Source of the DNA: Iodobacter sp. BJB302
Lineage (GTDB): Bacteria > Pseudomonadota > Gammaproteobacteria > Burkholderiales > Chitinibacteraceae
Length of the DNA: 60,386 nt
NCBI RefSeq assembly: GCF_002735645.1
Contig: NZ_PDZG01000022.1
Span: forward strand, 1 to 60,386
Reading direction: 5' to 3'
Positions within the stretch are counted from its first letter, which is position 1; each line of letters begins with the position of its first letter. The position numbers were made by a program, and so were the translations under genes. The notes below the pieces were generated by a model. It worked only from the letters and a program-made list of their open reading frames with translations. It did not search any database and was not told the origin of the DNA. Positions 25,405-33,836 of the stretch are shown piece after piece.

Positions 25405-26277
25405 ATGGACAAGATGCAAATTGATGAGATTGTACGTGCCGTAATGAGGCAGCTTGCTGCAGAGCCTGCTGGCACAGAGGCTGAAGTGTGTCAGAGCAAT
25501 ATGGATCAGGCCAGCTTGCCTGATTTGGGTGGCGAAGCGTTTCGTACCTATATGGGCGTAGAAAATGCGCATCGCCCTGAAGTGCTGCAAGAGTTTCGTA
25601 ATTGCACTGCTGCCCGGGTGAATACAGGCCGTGCCGGGCCACGGCCTCGCACTACCGCTTTGCTGCGTTTTCTGGCGGATCACTCGCGCTCAAAAGACAC
25701 GGTATTAAAAGAAGTGCCGCAAGAATGGGTAGAAAAGAAAGGTTTGCTGGCACTGCAAAGTGAAATCAGCAGCAAAGATCAGTATTTAACACGCCCAGAT
25801 TTAGGCCGCCGCCTTTGCGCTGAATCGCTGGCGCTTTTGAAAAGCAGCTGTAAGCAGCAGCCTGATATACAGGTTGTGATTTCGGATGGTTTATCGACCG
25901 ATGCCATTACCGTCAACCTGGATGAAATTTTGCCGCCGCTGTTAAAGGGCTTGGAAAGCGCAAACCTGAATGTGGGGACGCCGCTCTTTGTACGCTATGG
26001 CCGCGTTAAAGTACAAGACCAGGTGGGGGAAATTTTAGGCGCAAAAGTAGTGATTTTATTAGTCGGAGAGCGCCCCGGCCTAGGGCAATCCGAAAGTATG
26101 TCTTGCTACATGATCTACAACCCAACGGCAGAAACGGTTGAGGCGGATCGAACTTGTTTTTCTAATATTCACCGGGGGGGCACTCCGCCCGTTGAGGCTG
26201 CCGCTGTCATCGTTGATTTAGCGAAGCAGATGCTGGCAAAAAAAGCGTCTGGCATGTCCCTCAGCCGTTCTGCATAA
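25405..26277 (+). CDS. eutC: Ethanolamine ammonia-lyase small subunit EutC
   Basis: Small subunit that completes the cobalamin-binding site of EutBC. It has 290 residues. The N-terminal amphipathic helix [15 protein letters not shown] is the kind of sequence that targets EutC to the compartment lumen in Salmonella, and is followed by a variable linker. The core has [39 protein letters not shown] and [17 protein letters not shown] blocks. Start ATG with AGGG upstream, 15 bases after eutB. Confidence 0.97.
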   Translation: MDKMQIDEIVRAVMRQLAAEPAGTEAEVCQSNMDQASLPDLGGEAFRTYMGVENAHRPEVLQEFRNCTAARVNTGRAGPRPRTTALLRFLADHSRSKDTVLKEVPQEWVEKKGLLALQSEISSKDQYLTRPDLGRRLCAESLALLKSSCKQQPDIQVVISDGLSTDAITVNLDEILPPLLKGLESANLNVGTPLFVRYGRVKVQDQVGEILGAKVVILLVGERPGLGQSESMSCYMIYNPTAETVEADRTCFSNIHRGGTPPVEAAAVIVDLAKQMLAKKASGMSLSRSA

Positions 26278-26287
26278 GGAGTACATC

Positions 26288-26947
26288 ATGGCAATGCTCG
26301 ATCTTATTAAACCCAGTGTGAAAGCGATGCGTTTGATTGCGTCGGTTCAGAGTGATTTTAAAAAAACACTCAAGTTGCCTGAGCATATTAATTGCTTGGG
26401 GCTGCTCACCGCTGATTCAGATGATGTGGCGTATATCGCTGCAGATGAAGTGACCAAACAGGCGCAGGTTGAAGTGGTATTTGGTCGCTCGCTGTATGCG
26501 GGGGCGGCGCATAGCTCCTCTCCAACTGCCGGTGAAGTCATGATTATGCTTGGCGGCAGCTCGCCTGCTGAAGTGCGTGCGGGTTTGGATTCGATGGTGG
26601 CAACCATAGAATCAGGGCCTGCTTTTCGCTGGGCGAATGATGATGAAACCATCGCATTTTTAGCACATGTGGTGTCTCGTACCGGCTCGTATTTATCTGC
26701 ACAAACCGGTATTCGCTTAGGTGATCCACTGGCGTATTTGATCGCTCCGCCGCTGGAAGCCACTTATGGTATTGATGCGGCACTGAAGGCGGCTGATGTG
26801 GAGTTGGTGAGTTATGTGGCTCCGCCATCAGAAACAAACTATTCAGGGGCTTTTCTTACGGGCAGCCAAGCCGCTTGTGATGCGGCCTGCCAGGCATTTA
26901 CCGCTGCGGTATTAGAAGTTGCACGCCAGCCTGTGGGCCGGATTTAA
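26288..26947 (+). CDS. eutL: Trimeric double-BMC shell protein EutL
   Basis: Tandem-BMC (BMC-T) shell protein with a large gated pore, thought to admit bulky molecules such as cofactors. It has 219 residues, same as E. coli. Conserved blocks are [40 protein letters not shown] and [26 protein letters not shown] lies seven bases before the ATG, ten bases after eutC. Confidence 0.97.
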   Translation: MAMLDLIKPSVKAMRLIASVQSDFKKTLKLPEHINCLGLLTADSDDVAYIAADEVTKQAQVEVVFGRSLYAGAAHSSSPTAGEVMIMLGGSSPAEVRAGLDSMVATIESGPAFRWANDDETIAFLAHVVSRTGSYLSAQTGIRLGDPLAYLIAPPLEATYGIDAALKAADVELVSYVAPPSETNYSGAFLTGSQAACDAACQAFTAAVLEVARQPVGRI

Positions 26948-26958
26948 CAGAGGTCGTG

Positions 26959-27549
26959 ATGATTAATTCCTTGGGTTTACTTGAAGTCCGTGGGTTTGTA
27001 ACCGCTCTTGAGGCGGCGGATGCCATGCTGAAATCGGCGAGTGTGCGTTTGATTCGCCAGTATGAGACAAACCCAGGTTGGATCTCGCTCGTGGTGGAAG
27101 GCGATATTGCTTCTTGCCGGGCGGCGGTTGATGCAGGTGTTGCTGCGGCGGCAAGGTTGGGTGAAGTGGTGAGCCGACAAGAAATTGGCCGGCCAGACCC
27201 TGATGTTGAGCGCATGATACTCAAAATGCTCGCACCTAAACCTAAAAAGCAGCGCGTTGCCAAGCCCGCTCCCGTCGGGATTCCGGCTGAAGTGGTGGTC
27301 GTTGCCAAGGCTGAGGCTGAGGTGGAAGCACCTGTAGCGCTGGCTTCTGCTGATGAGGAAAAAACAGTGGGGATGGGGTGTGATGAGCTTGCTATTTTAG
27401 CGGCAGTGGCCGCTTCTGATAGTGGCCTCACGCTTGCAGAGTTGCTTGTTGCATTACCCGAAGCGGGGGTAACTCGCCGAGCACTTGAAAATATGTGCAA
27501 AGCAAAACGACTTGCCAAAGTCATGGGGCGCTATTGCAAGCTTGTCTAA
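26959..27549 (+). CDS. eutK: Shell protein EutK with C-terminal helix-turn-helix
   Basis: BMC-H domain (residues 1-90; INSLGLLEVRGFVTALEAAD) joined by a Lys/Pro/Ala/Val-rich linker (about 92-140) to a small helical C-terminal domain (LTLAELLVALPEAGVTRRAL, then NMCKAKRLAKVMGRYCKL) that resembles the winged-helix/HTH domain of E. coli EutK, proposed to bind nucleic acid. It has 196 residues, about 30 more than the enteric protein, with the extra length in the linker. ATG at 26959 is chosen over the GTG one codon upstream. Confidence 0.94.
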   Translation: MINSLGLLEVRGFVTALEAADAMLKSASVRLIRQYETNPGWISLVVEGDIASCRAAVDAGVAAAARLGEVVSRQEIGRPDPDVERMILKMLAPKPKKQRVAKPAPVGIPAEVVVVAKAEAEVEAPVALASADEEKTVGMGCDELAILAAVAASDSGLTLAELLVALPEAGVTRRALENMCKAKRLAKVMGRYCKLV

Positions 27550-27577
27550 ATAAACTGCTCTTTTTTGCTTTACCCTA

Positions 27578-27613
27578 ACCGGCACAGAGGCTAACGCTGT
27601 GCCGGTTTTTTTG
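27578..27613 (+). terminator. Terminator after eutK
   Basis: ACCGGCACAG and CTGTGCCGGT form a perfect 10-bp stem with a nine-base loop, followed by seven T. It lies 28 bases after eutK, so eutR is probably transcribed largely from its own promoter. Confidence 0.93.
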
Positions 27614-27962
27614 TTTTTCAGTATTTGATGACTGCCAGTCATAGTGATGAAATTTAGCACGATCTATCCCTTATTTAATGCCGTGAAAATGCCTGTGGAA
27701 TAATTTGGTAATAATGATTTTTGTGCTTGTAAGATTTAAATATCCGATTGATTTGTATCAATAATTTATCTCTGATAGCCGCTATTGTTGAGTTTGGATG
27801 TTATGTGGGTGGCGAGTAAATCAACGGCAAAGCGGATGCATGAGAAGGGATAATGAGAAAAGGAAAAAGTGGTTTTAGCGCCGTTTACATAAATGGCTGG
27901 AGGACGTTCTCGCAGGCAATAGCAGCACGTAATCTCCCATACTTTGTACTGAGTATTTTACA
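27614..27962 (+). promoter_or_regulatory. eutR upstream region
   Basis: This AT-rich 349-base gap should hold the eutR promoter. The only symmetric element noticed is ATTGAT-TTGT-ATCAAT at 27747-27762, a possible operator. No coding sequence is evident. Confidence 0.35.
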
Positions 27963-29081
27963 ATGACAGGGGTTTTGCCGGGCTTAGGATGGTCTGTGGC
28001 AGAGCCCGCTGGCATGCATCACTTAGTGAGTTTAGCTCAGGGGCCTCAGCGTGATCCGCTGGGGCGTGATGGTCAGTTGCATGTAGTAGAAAGTGTTGAT
28101 GTCTGCCAGCAGGCCCGCAGTATCACTGCCTGGCAGCAGCTTTATGATCAGCTTAAACCGGGGCAGTTTCATGGTTATTTGGCCGAGACCTGGCTGGATG
28201 GAATGCAATGCTTTGAGGAACACACCAGCCATGCTTTACGTCAATCCTGCATGGTATGGCCCGGTTCTGTATGGGTAGGTATTCCTACTTCAAGCGAGCA
28301 TTTTGCGCGAATTGGCACTACAAGCATTGAGGCGGATACGGTTGCAATCCGCAGAGGGGGGGTAGAGTTTGAGCTGGGTACGCCTGATGATTTCCAAATC
28401 ATGGGTTTGGTGCTCGCCCAAAGCGAGCTGGAAAGCTATACCACCATTTTACAAGGTGAGTCTTTGCCTTTAGATAACACGATGGTGCTGCACGTGGGCT
28501 CTGAGCGGATGCGTAAATTTACGCATTTTATGCGGGCCATGTTACAGGTGGCGGGAAATGGATCGGGGCAATTGCTTGAGCAGGTTTGCCGAAAACAGTT
28601 ACGGCATGAGCTGCTCGATGGCTTTATCGGCTTGATTGATGACGCCAAGCCCAATCGGCAAACCATACGCCGGGTCGATAGTGCCTGGCAGGCGGTCGCC
28701 AAAACCCGCGAGTATGTGCTGGATCGTGCTGGGGAGCCGATAAGCATTGTTGAGCTTTGCGAGTATTTGGGTATTAGCCGGCGCACTTTACAAAATATCT
28801 TTCATCAAACTTTAGATGTTTGTCCCTTGGCCTATTTGAAAGCGATTCGCTTAAATGCAGTTCGCCGAGAGTTGCTGGCCCCTTATTCGCAATATGACTC
28901 GGTACAGCAAGCTGCAGCGGCTATGGGGTTTTGGCATATGAGCCAGTTTTCTCAGGATTTTAAAAAACTATTTGGTGAGCTGCCGTCTGCAGCTCTTGCC
29001 CGGCGCGCACCTTTAGCAAGGTGCAGCTCTGTAAGTGAATCGCATATTGAGTCGCTAATCATAAAAGCCCCACATCGATAA
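27963..29081 (+). CDS. eutR: AraC-family activator EutR
   Basis: Transcription activator that in enteric bacteria responds to ethanolamine together with adenosylcobalamin. It has 372 residues. The N-terminal sensory part shares ITAWQQLYDQLKPGQFHG and LRQSCMVWPGSVWVGIP with E. coli EutR. The C-terminal AraC DNA-binding domain has its first HTH at SIVELCEYLGISRRTLQNIF and second around QAAAAMGFWHMSQFSQDFKK. It closes the operon as in enterics, behind the eutK terminator. Confidence 0.95.
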   Translation: MTGVLPGLGWSVAEPAGMHHLVSLAQGPQRDPLGRDGQLHVVESVDVCQQARSITAWQQLYDQLKPGQFHGYLAETWLDGMQCFEEHTSHALRQSCMVWPGSVWVGIPTSSEHFARIGTTSIEADTVAIRRGGVEFELGTPDDFQIMGLVLAQSELESYTTILQGESLPLDNTMVLHVGSERMRKFTHFMRAMLQVAGNGSGQLLEQVCRKQLRHELLDGFIGLIDDAKPNRQTIRRVDSAWQAVAKTREYVLDRAGEPISIVELCEYLGISRRTLQNIFHQTLDVCPLAYLKAIRLNAVRRELLAPYSQYDSVQQAAAAMGFWHMSQFSQDFKKLFGELPSAALARRAPLARCSSVSESHIESLIIKAPHR

Positions 29082-29105
29082 TCTGATACATGTGAGGCTT
29101 TTATT
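29062..29105. terminator. Bidirectional terminator between eutR and btuB copy 2
   Basis: AAAAGCCCCACAT and ATGTGAGGCTTTT can pair with one mismatch. A-rich and T-rich flanks on both sides suit termination of both converging genes. It overlaps the last codons of eutR. Confidence 0.75.
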
Positions 29106-29118
29106 TATTCATATGATC

Positions 29119-30933
29119 TTAATGTTGCCAGCGCAGGTTCAGCATGGCATTACGGCCCAGCGTGCTGTAATCTTTTGCCAGCTCGTATTCGGTATCGAAT
29201 ACATTGTTGACACGGACGCTGGCTTGCCAGTCTTTAGCAAACTGCCAGCTCACACTCAGATTAGCGAGGGCGTAGCCTGCTAGACGGGCGCGTGGACCAC
29301 CGTAAATATCTTCTTCACGATGCGCTTGCGCTTGTACTTCGCCGCGTGCGGTCCATTGCCCCTGAGTTACACCCACATAGGCTGAGCCAAATTGTTTGGC
29401 GCGGCGCGTGAGTTGCTTGCCATCCGTTGACCCACCACCGGAAGTATCTTTGGCATCCAGTAAATCAAAGCTACCTCCGGCTTGAAACATCTCGCCTTGC
29501 CAGTCTGCGGTGAAGGTAATGCCTTTTAACTTTGCATTACCAATCACGGTTGTGGTGGTTTTGCCTGTTTCCAGCATGCCATCGATTTCGTTGTGGTAAG
29601 CCGTTGCGCTCAGTTGGATATTGTTTGCTTCAAAGCGAACAAAAACTTCTGTATTTTTGGAGGTCTCTGGTTGCAATGTTGGCGTGCCGTAGTTTGGGTA
29701 ATAGAGCTGATTAAACGTGGGTGCACGGTAGCCAGTACCAAAGCTGCCGCCTACTTTCCAAGCATCCGCAAGCTGCCAAGATGCTCCGATGCTGCCATTG
29801 GTGTTGTCTCCAAACTGGCTATTGTTGTCATTGCGCAGGTTCACCTGCAATGCAATATCGTCAAAATGAGCAAGATAACCCGCCAGCAGGCTGTTAATGC
29901 GGCGCTGGTCGACATCAAATTTGGTGGTGCTGCTAACGGCTTGCTCTAGTGTTTCTGCACCTACAGTCATAATGCCTGGGCCAACTTTAATTTCATTGAG
30001 CCAGGATAATTGAGTTTGTTTTGTTTTAAAGTGGCTTTCACCATAAGCGGTGTAATTGGTGCTGTCATCAATACTGACGCCTGCTTGTAATTTGCTGGTC
30101 CAGTTTTTGGTAAAGCTATTATTCATCCAAAAGGTAGCGCTACCATTTGTGCCATCATCCCTATCGTCATAATTGCTTGAGGCCGATGAATCGTAATGGT
30201 TTTCTACTTTTGCTTGTAACAGGCTTGCGCCAAATTCATGAGATTCATTAATGCGATGGCTGGCATTAATTGACAAGCTGGTATTTTCATAACCATCGTT
30301 ATCTGCACTGAAAGTACCAGCTTTAGGATTGGATCGAGCGCTAATTCCATCTGTTTTATTGTGTGCTATGCCAACTGCAAAGCGGGTACCATCTGCACCA
30401 CCCGCAAGGTGTGCACTCACGGCCTGGCTGTTTTCTGTACCAAAGCCCACTTCCACAGAGGGGTGAAGCCCCTTATCTCCCTGGCGGGTAAAGATCTGAA
30501 TGACCCCGCCAATTGCATCCGAGCCATACAGGCTGGCCGCTGGACCACGCAGAATTTCGATGCGCTCAATTTGTGCTAATGGTATGTGCTGTAATGCTGC
30601 GCCACCGGCAGTGGCCGAACCAAAACGAATCCCATCAATCAGGTACACTGTTTGTTGGCCACTACTGCCGCGTAAAAACACACTTGTAGTTTTACCCGCA
30701 CCACCATTGTTGGTGATTTGCACGCCTGGCTGGCGGGCAAGTAATTCAGGCAGACTGATCGTGCCCGCAGCCTGAATGGCTTTTTGATCCAGTACGGTGA
30801 CATCACCGATGACTTCTTTGGCGGTTTGCGGCAGGCGGGCGGCCGTGGTGACGACGGCGGGCAGCTGAACAACTTCAGCCTGTGCACAGATGCTGGCGAT
30901 TAAAATGCTTAATGGGGCGATACGAAATAACAT
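29119..30933 (-). CDS. btuB: TonB-dependent cobalamin receptor BtuB (copy 2)
   Basis: Second corrinoid receptor, 604 residues from the ATG at 30933 (MLFRIAPLSILIASICAQAE), which has AGGAG upstream and a good signal peptide; the longer frame is rejected. Plug motifs GGAGKTTSVFLRGSSGQQT and RIEILRGPAASLYGSDAIGG match copy 1, and the last residues MLNLRWQH differ by one from copy 1. It is monocistronic, converges on eutR and is preceded by its own cobalamin riboswitch. Probably an old paralogue, since the barrels have diverged. Confidence 0.94.
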   Translation of the reverse strand: MLFRIAPLSILIASICAQAEVVQLPAVVTTAARLPQTAKEVIGDVTVLDQKAIQAAGTISLPELLARQPGVQITNNGGAGKTTSVFLRGSSGQQTVYLIDGIRFGSATAGGAALQHIPLAQIERIEILRGPAASLYGSDAIGGVIQIFTRQGDKGLHPSVEVGFGTENSQAVSAHLAGGADGTRFAVGIAHNKTDGISARSNPKAGTFSADNDGYENTSLSINASHRINESHEFGASLLQAKVENHYDSSASSNYDDRDDGTNGSATFWMNNSFTKNWTSKLQAGVSIDDSTNYTAYGESHFKTKQTQLSWLNEIKVGPGIMTVGAETLEQAVSSTTKFDVDQRRINSLLAGYLAHFDDIALQVNLRNDNNSQFGDNTNGSIGASWQLADAWKVGGSFGTGYRAPTFNQLYYPNYGTPTLQPETSKNTEVFVRFEANNIQLSATAYHNEIDGMLETGKTTTTVIGNAKLKGITFTADWQGEMFQAGGSFDLLDAKDTSGGGSTDGKQLTRRAKQFGSAYVGVTQGQWTARGEVQAQAHREEDIYGGPRARLAGYALANLSVSWQFAKDWQASVRVNNVFDTEYELAKDYSTLGRNAMLNLRWQH

Positions 30934-31081
30934 TACTCTCTCCTGAGTGTCACACCCGCTGTGTGGCGATGATAGCAGCAGGGGGAGCAGGAGATGATGC
31001 ACGGCCAAAGCGCGATGAATCTCACCCGCTTCGTGCACCCTGCCGCGCGTTGGTTGCCTTGGCTGAGTGTCAGCAAAGGTC

Positions 31082-31260
31082 TAAGGCCGGTCTCCGGGCT
31101 TGCAAGAGTCGCTATCGGTTTGGAAAAACCGACAGATCAATACACCGCCTTCCCATCTTTGTCAGACAGTGGCTGTGGGTGTATTTACGCTTGCTTACCG
31201 TTGCAGGGGCAGCGCAGGATTTGAACCTGCTTCCCGTTTCACTCGTGTTGAGCACCTTAT
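31082..31260 (-). ncRNA. Cobalamin riboswitch upstream of btuB copy 2
   Basis: On the minus strand: AAGGTGCT, GGGAAGCAGG, CCTGCGCTGCCCC, core CTGCAACGGTAAGC, CCACTGTCTGAC, GATGGGAAGG and B12 box AAGCCCGGAGACCGGCC (31085-31101). The B12 box is identical to that of copy 1. The leader after the box also shares CCGCGCGGCAGGG-like segments with copy 1, so leader and gene duplicated together. Confidence 0.95.
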
Positions 31261-31361
31261 AAGGGGCGGATTGTATACTGCCTTGGCATTTCTTGCCTTT
31301 CGGCTTTAAGACATATTCATGTTAGCTTTGGTAAGTAATTGGAATATAGCAAAACACAGGC

Positions 31362-31392
31362 AAAAAAACGCCACGCAAAGGGCGTGGCGTTG
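31362..31392 (-). terminator. Terminator of the glt operon
   Basis: On the minus strand ACGCCACGCC-CTTT-GCGTGGCGT forms a stem with a run of seven T after it. It lies 18 bases past the stop of the distal ATPase gene. Confidence 0.92.
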
Positions 31393-31409
31393 ATTGAAGC
31401 GTGTTGTGC

Positions 31410-32138
31410 TTAGTGCTGCAAAATCTTGGATAAAAATAGTTGCGCACGCTCGGAGCGGGTCTGGTTAAAGAACTCGTCCTTACTGGCGTCTTCCACAATA
31501 TGGCCCTGATCCATAAAGATGACGCGCGTGGCCACTTTGCGGGCAAAGCCCATTTCGTGGGTGACGCACATCATGGTCATGCCTTCCTGTGCCAGCTCAA
31601 CCATTACATCCAATACTTCATTGACCATTTCTGGATCAAGTGCGGAGGTGGGCTCGTCAAACAGCATGGCGATCGGGTCCATTGCCAGCGCACGGGCGAT
31701 GGCTACGCGCTGCTGCTGGCCGCCTGACAGCTGGCCTGGATATTTATTGGCATGGGCTTTCAGGCCAACACGGTCCAGCAGTTTCAGGCCTTTTTCCATG
31801 GCTTCATCAGTGCTGCGGCCAAGCACGCGCTGCTGAGCGAGGCACAGATTATCGGTGATAGACAGGTGTGGAAACAGCTCAAAATTCTGGAAAACCATGC
31901 CGACTTTAGAGCGCAGTTTTGGCAGATCGGTTTTTGGGTCGCCCACCGAAGTGTCGCCAATCAGGATGGTGCCTTTCTGAAATGGCTCCAGCCCATTCAC
32001 GCATTTGATCAGTGTGGACTTACCCGAGCCTGATGGGCCGCAAACCACAATCACTTCGCCTTTTTTTACTTCGGTGCTGCAGTCGGTCAAAACTTGAAAG
32101 CTGCCATACCATTTATTGACATTCTGTATTGAAATCAT
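31410..32138 (-). CDS. gltL: Aspartate/glutamate ABC transporter ATPase GltL
   Basis: ATP-binding subunit of a polar amino acid (PAAT family) importer. It has 242 residues. Walker [10 protein letters not shown] near residue 33, ABC signature [16 protein letters not shown] near 138, Walker [15 protein letters not shown] and switch His in [13 protein letters not shown]. It is the distal gene of a gltI-gltJ-gltK-gltL order read leftwards. A second, separate GltL is encoded at 34873. Confidence 0.94.
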   Translation of the reverse strand: MISIQNVNKWYGSFQVLTDCSTEVKKGEVIVVCGPSGSGKSTLIKCVNGLEPFQKGTILIGDTSVGDPKTDLPKLRSKVGMVFQNFELFPHLSITDNLCLAQQRVLGRSTDEAMEKGLKLLDRVGLKAHANKYPGQLSGGQQQRVAIARALAMDPIAMLFDEPTSALDPEMVNEVLDVMVELAQEGMTMMCVTHEMGFARKVATRVIFMDQGHIVEDASKDEFFNQTRSERAQLFLSKILQH

Positions 32139-32220
32139 ACTGCTAACCTCTTTTGCAAACAGCGTAGAAGCAGTGCTTCTGCGCGATATTGTTTGGTTAA
32201 AGCTACCGTGTAAGCGTTCT

Positions 32221-32886
32221 TTACACAGCCAGTTTTTTTTGTAAGCGCTTCACCAGCATGGAAGCACTAAAGCTAATCAGGAAATATACAGCACCCGCCA
32301 GCAGCAGGAACTCATGAGGTTGGCCAACAATATCGCCTTTTGAGCGGGCGGTATTCAGAAAATCCATTATGCCAACTGCATAAACCAAAGATGTGTCCTG
32401 AAACAAGATAATGCTTTGCATTAAGAGCAAAGGCATCATTTTGCGAAAGGCTTGCGGCAAAATAATTAAGCGCATGGCCTGGCTGTAATTCATGCCCAGA
32501 GCATAAGCGGCATTTACCTGGCCTTTGGATATAGCCTGAATACCGGCACGCACAATTTCACAGTAATAAGCCGCTTCAAACATCATAAAAGCGATTAAGC
32601 AGGAGGTAAATGCACCAATGGGTGTGGGGCGTCCTGTTACCCAGCCAATAATAAAGGGCACCATAAAGTAAAACCAGGTGATGACCAGTAGTAATGGAAT
32701 AGAGCGGAAGTAATTAACATAAAAGCCGGCTAATTTGGATAACACCGGATTACTGGACATCCGTGCCAGCGCCAGTAAAGTGCCTAATGCTACACCGCCA
32801 ATAACTGCAAAAAAAAGCAGCTCAAGCGTGAGTGCCATGCCTTCCAGAAGCCCCGGCAGGGCCGGGCCAATATTTGATAAATCCAT
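32221..32886 (-). CDS. gltK: Glutamate/aspartate ABC permease GltK
   Basis: HisM-type inner-membrane permease of 221 residues with about five membrane helices. The EAA loop motif (AYALGMNYSQAMRLIILPQA) lies near residue 130 and contacts the ATPase. It follows gltJ by one base and precedes gltL by 82 bases. Confidence 0.93.
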   Translation of the reverse strand: MDLSNIGPALPGLLEGMALTLELLFFAVIGGVALGTLLALARMSSNPVLSKLAGFYVNYFRSIPLLLVITWFYFMVPFIIGWVTGRPTPIGAFTSCLIAFMMFEAAYYCEIVRAGIQAISKGQVNAAYALGMNYSQAMRLIILPQAFRKMMPLLLMQSIILFQDTSLVYAVGIMDFLNTARSKGDIVGQPHEFLLLAGAVYFLISFSASMLVKRLQKKLAV

Positions 32887-32887
32887 C

Positions 32888-33634
32888 TTATTTTCCTCCC
32901 AGCGACATCAGGCCAGGCACGCTGGTTTTCTTTTCTACCCAGCGCATAATCATCATCAGGCTCATATTGAGGGTGAAATAGATGATGGTGGCAAGAGTAA
33001 AGGCTTCAAACAAATTGGCGGTGAATTCTGCAGTTTGTTTGGTTTGTGCCAGCAATTCCATTAGCCCAATTAATGAGGCGACGGATGAATTTTTAAATAC
33101 ATTTAAAAATTCAGAGGTGAGAGGCGGAATGATAATACGGAAAGCTTGTGGCAATAATACGTGGCGGTAAGTTTGGGCGATATTAAGGCCTAAAGCATAG
33201 CCAGCATTGATTTGCCCTTTGGGTAAGGCCTGAATACCTGTGCGTACTTGTTCGCAAACACGGGCAGAGGTAAATAAGCCTAAGCAAACCACCACACTGA
33301 TAAATGCAGAGGTTGAAGGTTTAATATCTTGTTTAAACCAAATTTCTAAAGGCTCTGGTAAAAAGTCGGGTACCAGGAAATACCAGATAAACAATTGCAC
33401 TAAGAGTGGAATATTACGAAATAATTCTACATAAGCACTGGCAAAACCGGAAACAAAACGATTTGGCAATGTACGCGCCACACCCATGATGGTGCCTAAA
33501 ATAAGCGCAATAATCCAGGCAGATAAAGCCAGTGCAAGTGTCCAGCCCAGTCCGGAAATAAACCAGTCTAAATAAACTTCACTACCAATACCGGTGGACT
33601 TAAAAAAAACGCCCCAATCCCAGTTGTAATTCAT
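32888..33634 (-). CDS. gltJ: Glutamate/aspartate ABC permease GltJ
   Basis: Partner HisM-type permease of 248 residues. The N-terminus MNYNWDWGVFFKSTGIG is close to E. coli GltJ; the EAA loop is AGYALGLNIAQTYRHVLLPQ. It forms the channel with GltK. A 202-base spacer separates it from gltI, with a long inverted repeat that may lower expression of the membrane genes relative to the binding protein. Confidence 0.94.
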   Translation of the reverse strand: MNYNWDWGVFFKSTGIGSEVYLDWFISGLGWTLALALSAWIIALILGTIMGVARTLPNRFVSGFASAYVELFRNIPLLVQLFIWYFLVPDFLPEPLEIWFKQDIKPSTSAFISVVVCLGLFTSARVCEQVRTGIQALPKGQINAGYALGLNIAQTYRHVLLPQAFRIIIPPLTSEFLNVFKNSSVASLIGLMELLAQTKQTAEFTANLFEAFTLATIIYFTLNMSLMMIMRWVEKKTSVPGLMSLGGK

Positions 33635-33654
33635 ATTTTCTCCCCGAAGGTAAA

Positions 33655-33808
33655 AGGGAGGCCTGATAGCCTGCTGGATTTAAGACGGGCCATTTTCAGA
33701 AGTGCCGGATTGGCTTGGATTTCCCGTTTTTTAATTGGGGAAATCTATACAAACCGGCTTTTCTTGTTACGGGCCTTGCTTAAGTCCAACAGACTACCTG
33801 GCCTCCCT
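33655..33808 (-). promoter_or_regulatory. Long inverted repeat between gltI and gltJ
   Basis: AGGGAGGCCTGATAG at 33655 and CTACCTGGCCTCCCT at 33794 are complementary at 13 of 15 positions, so the intercistronic RNA can fold into a stem enclosing about 124 bases. Such elements often stabilise the upstream binding-protein mRNA. Confidence 0.55.
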
Positions 33809-33836
33809 GATGATGTGTAAACCTGAAAAGGTTTTT

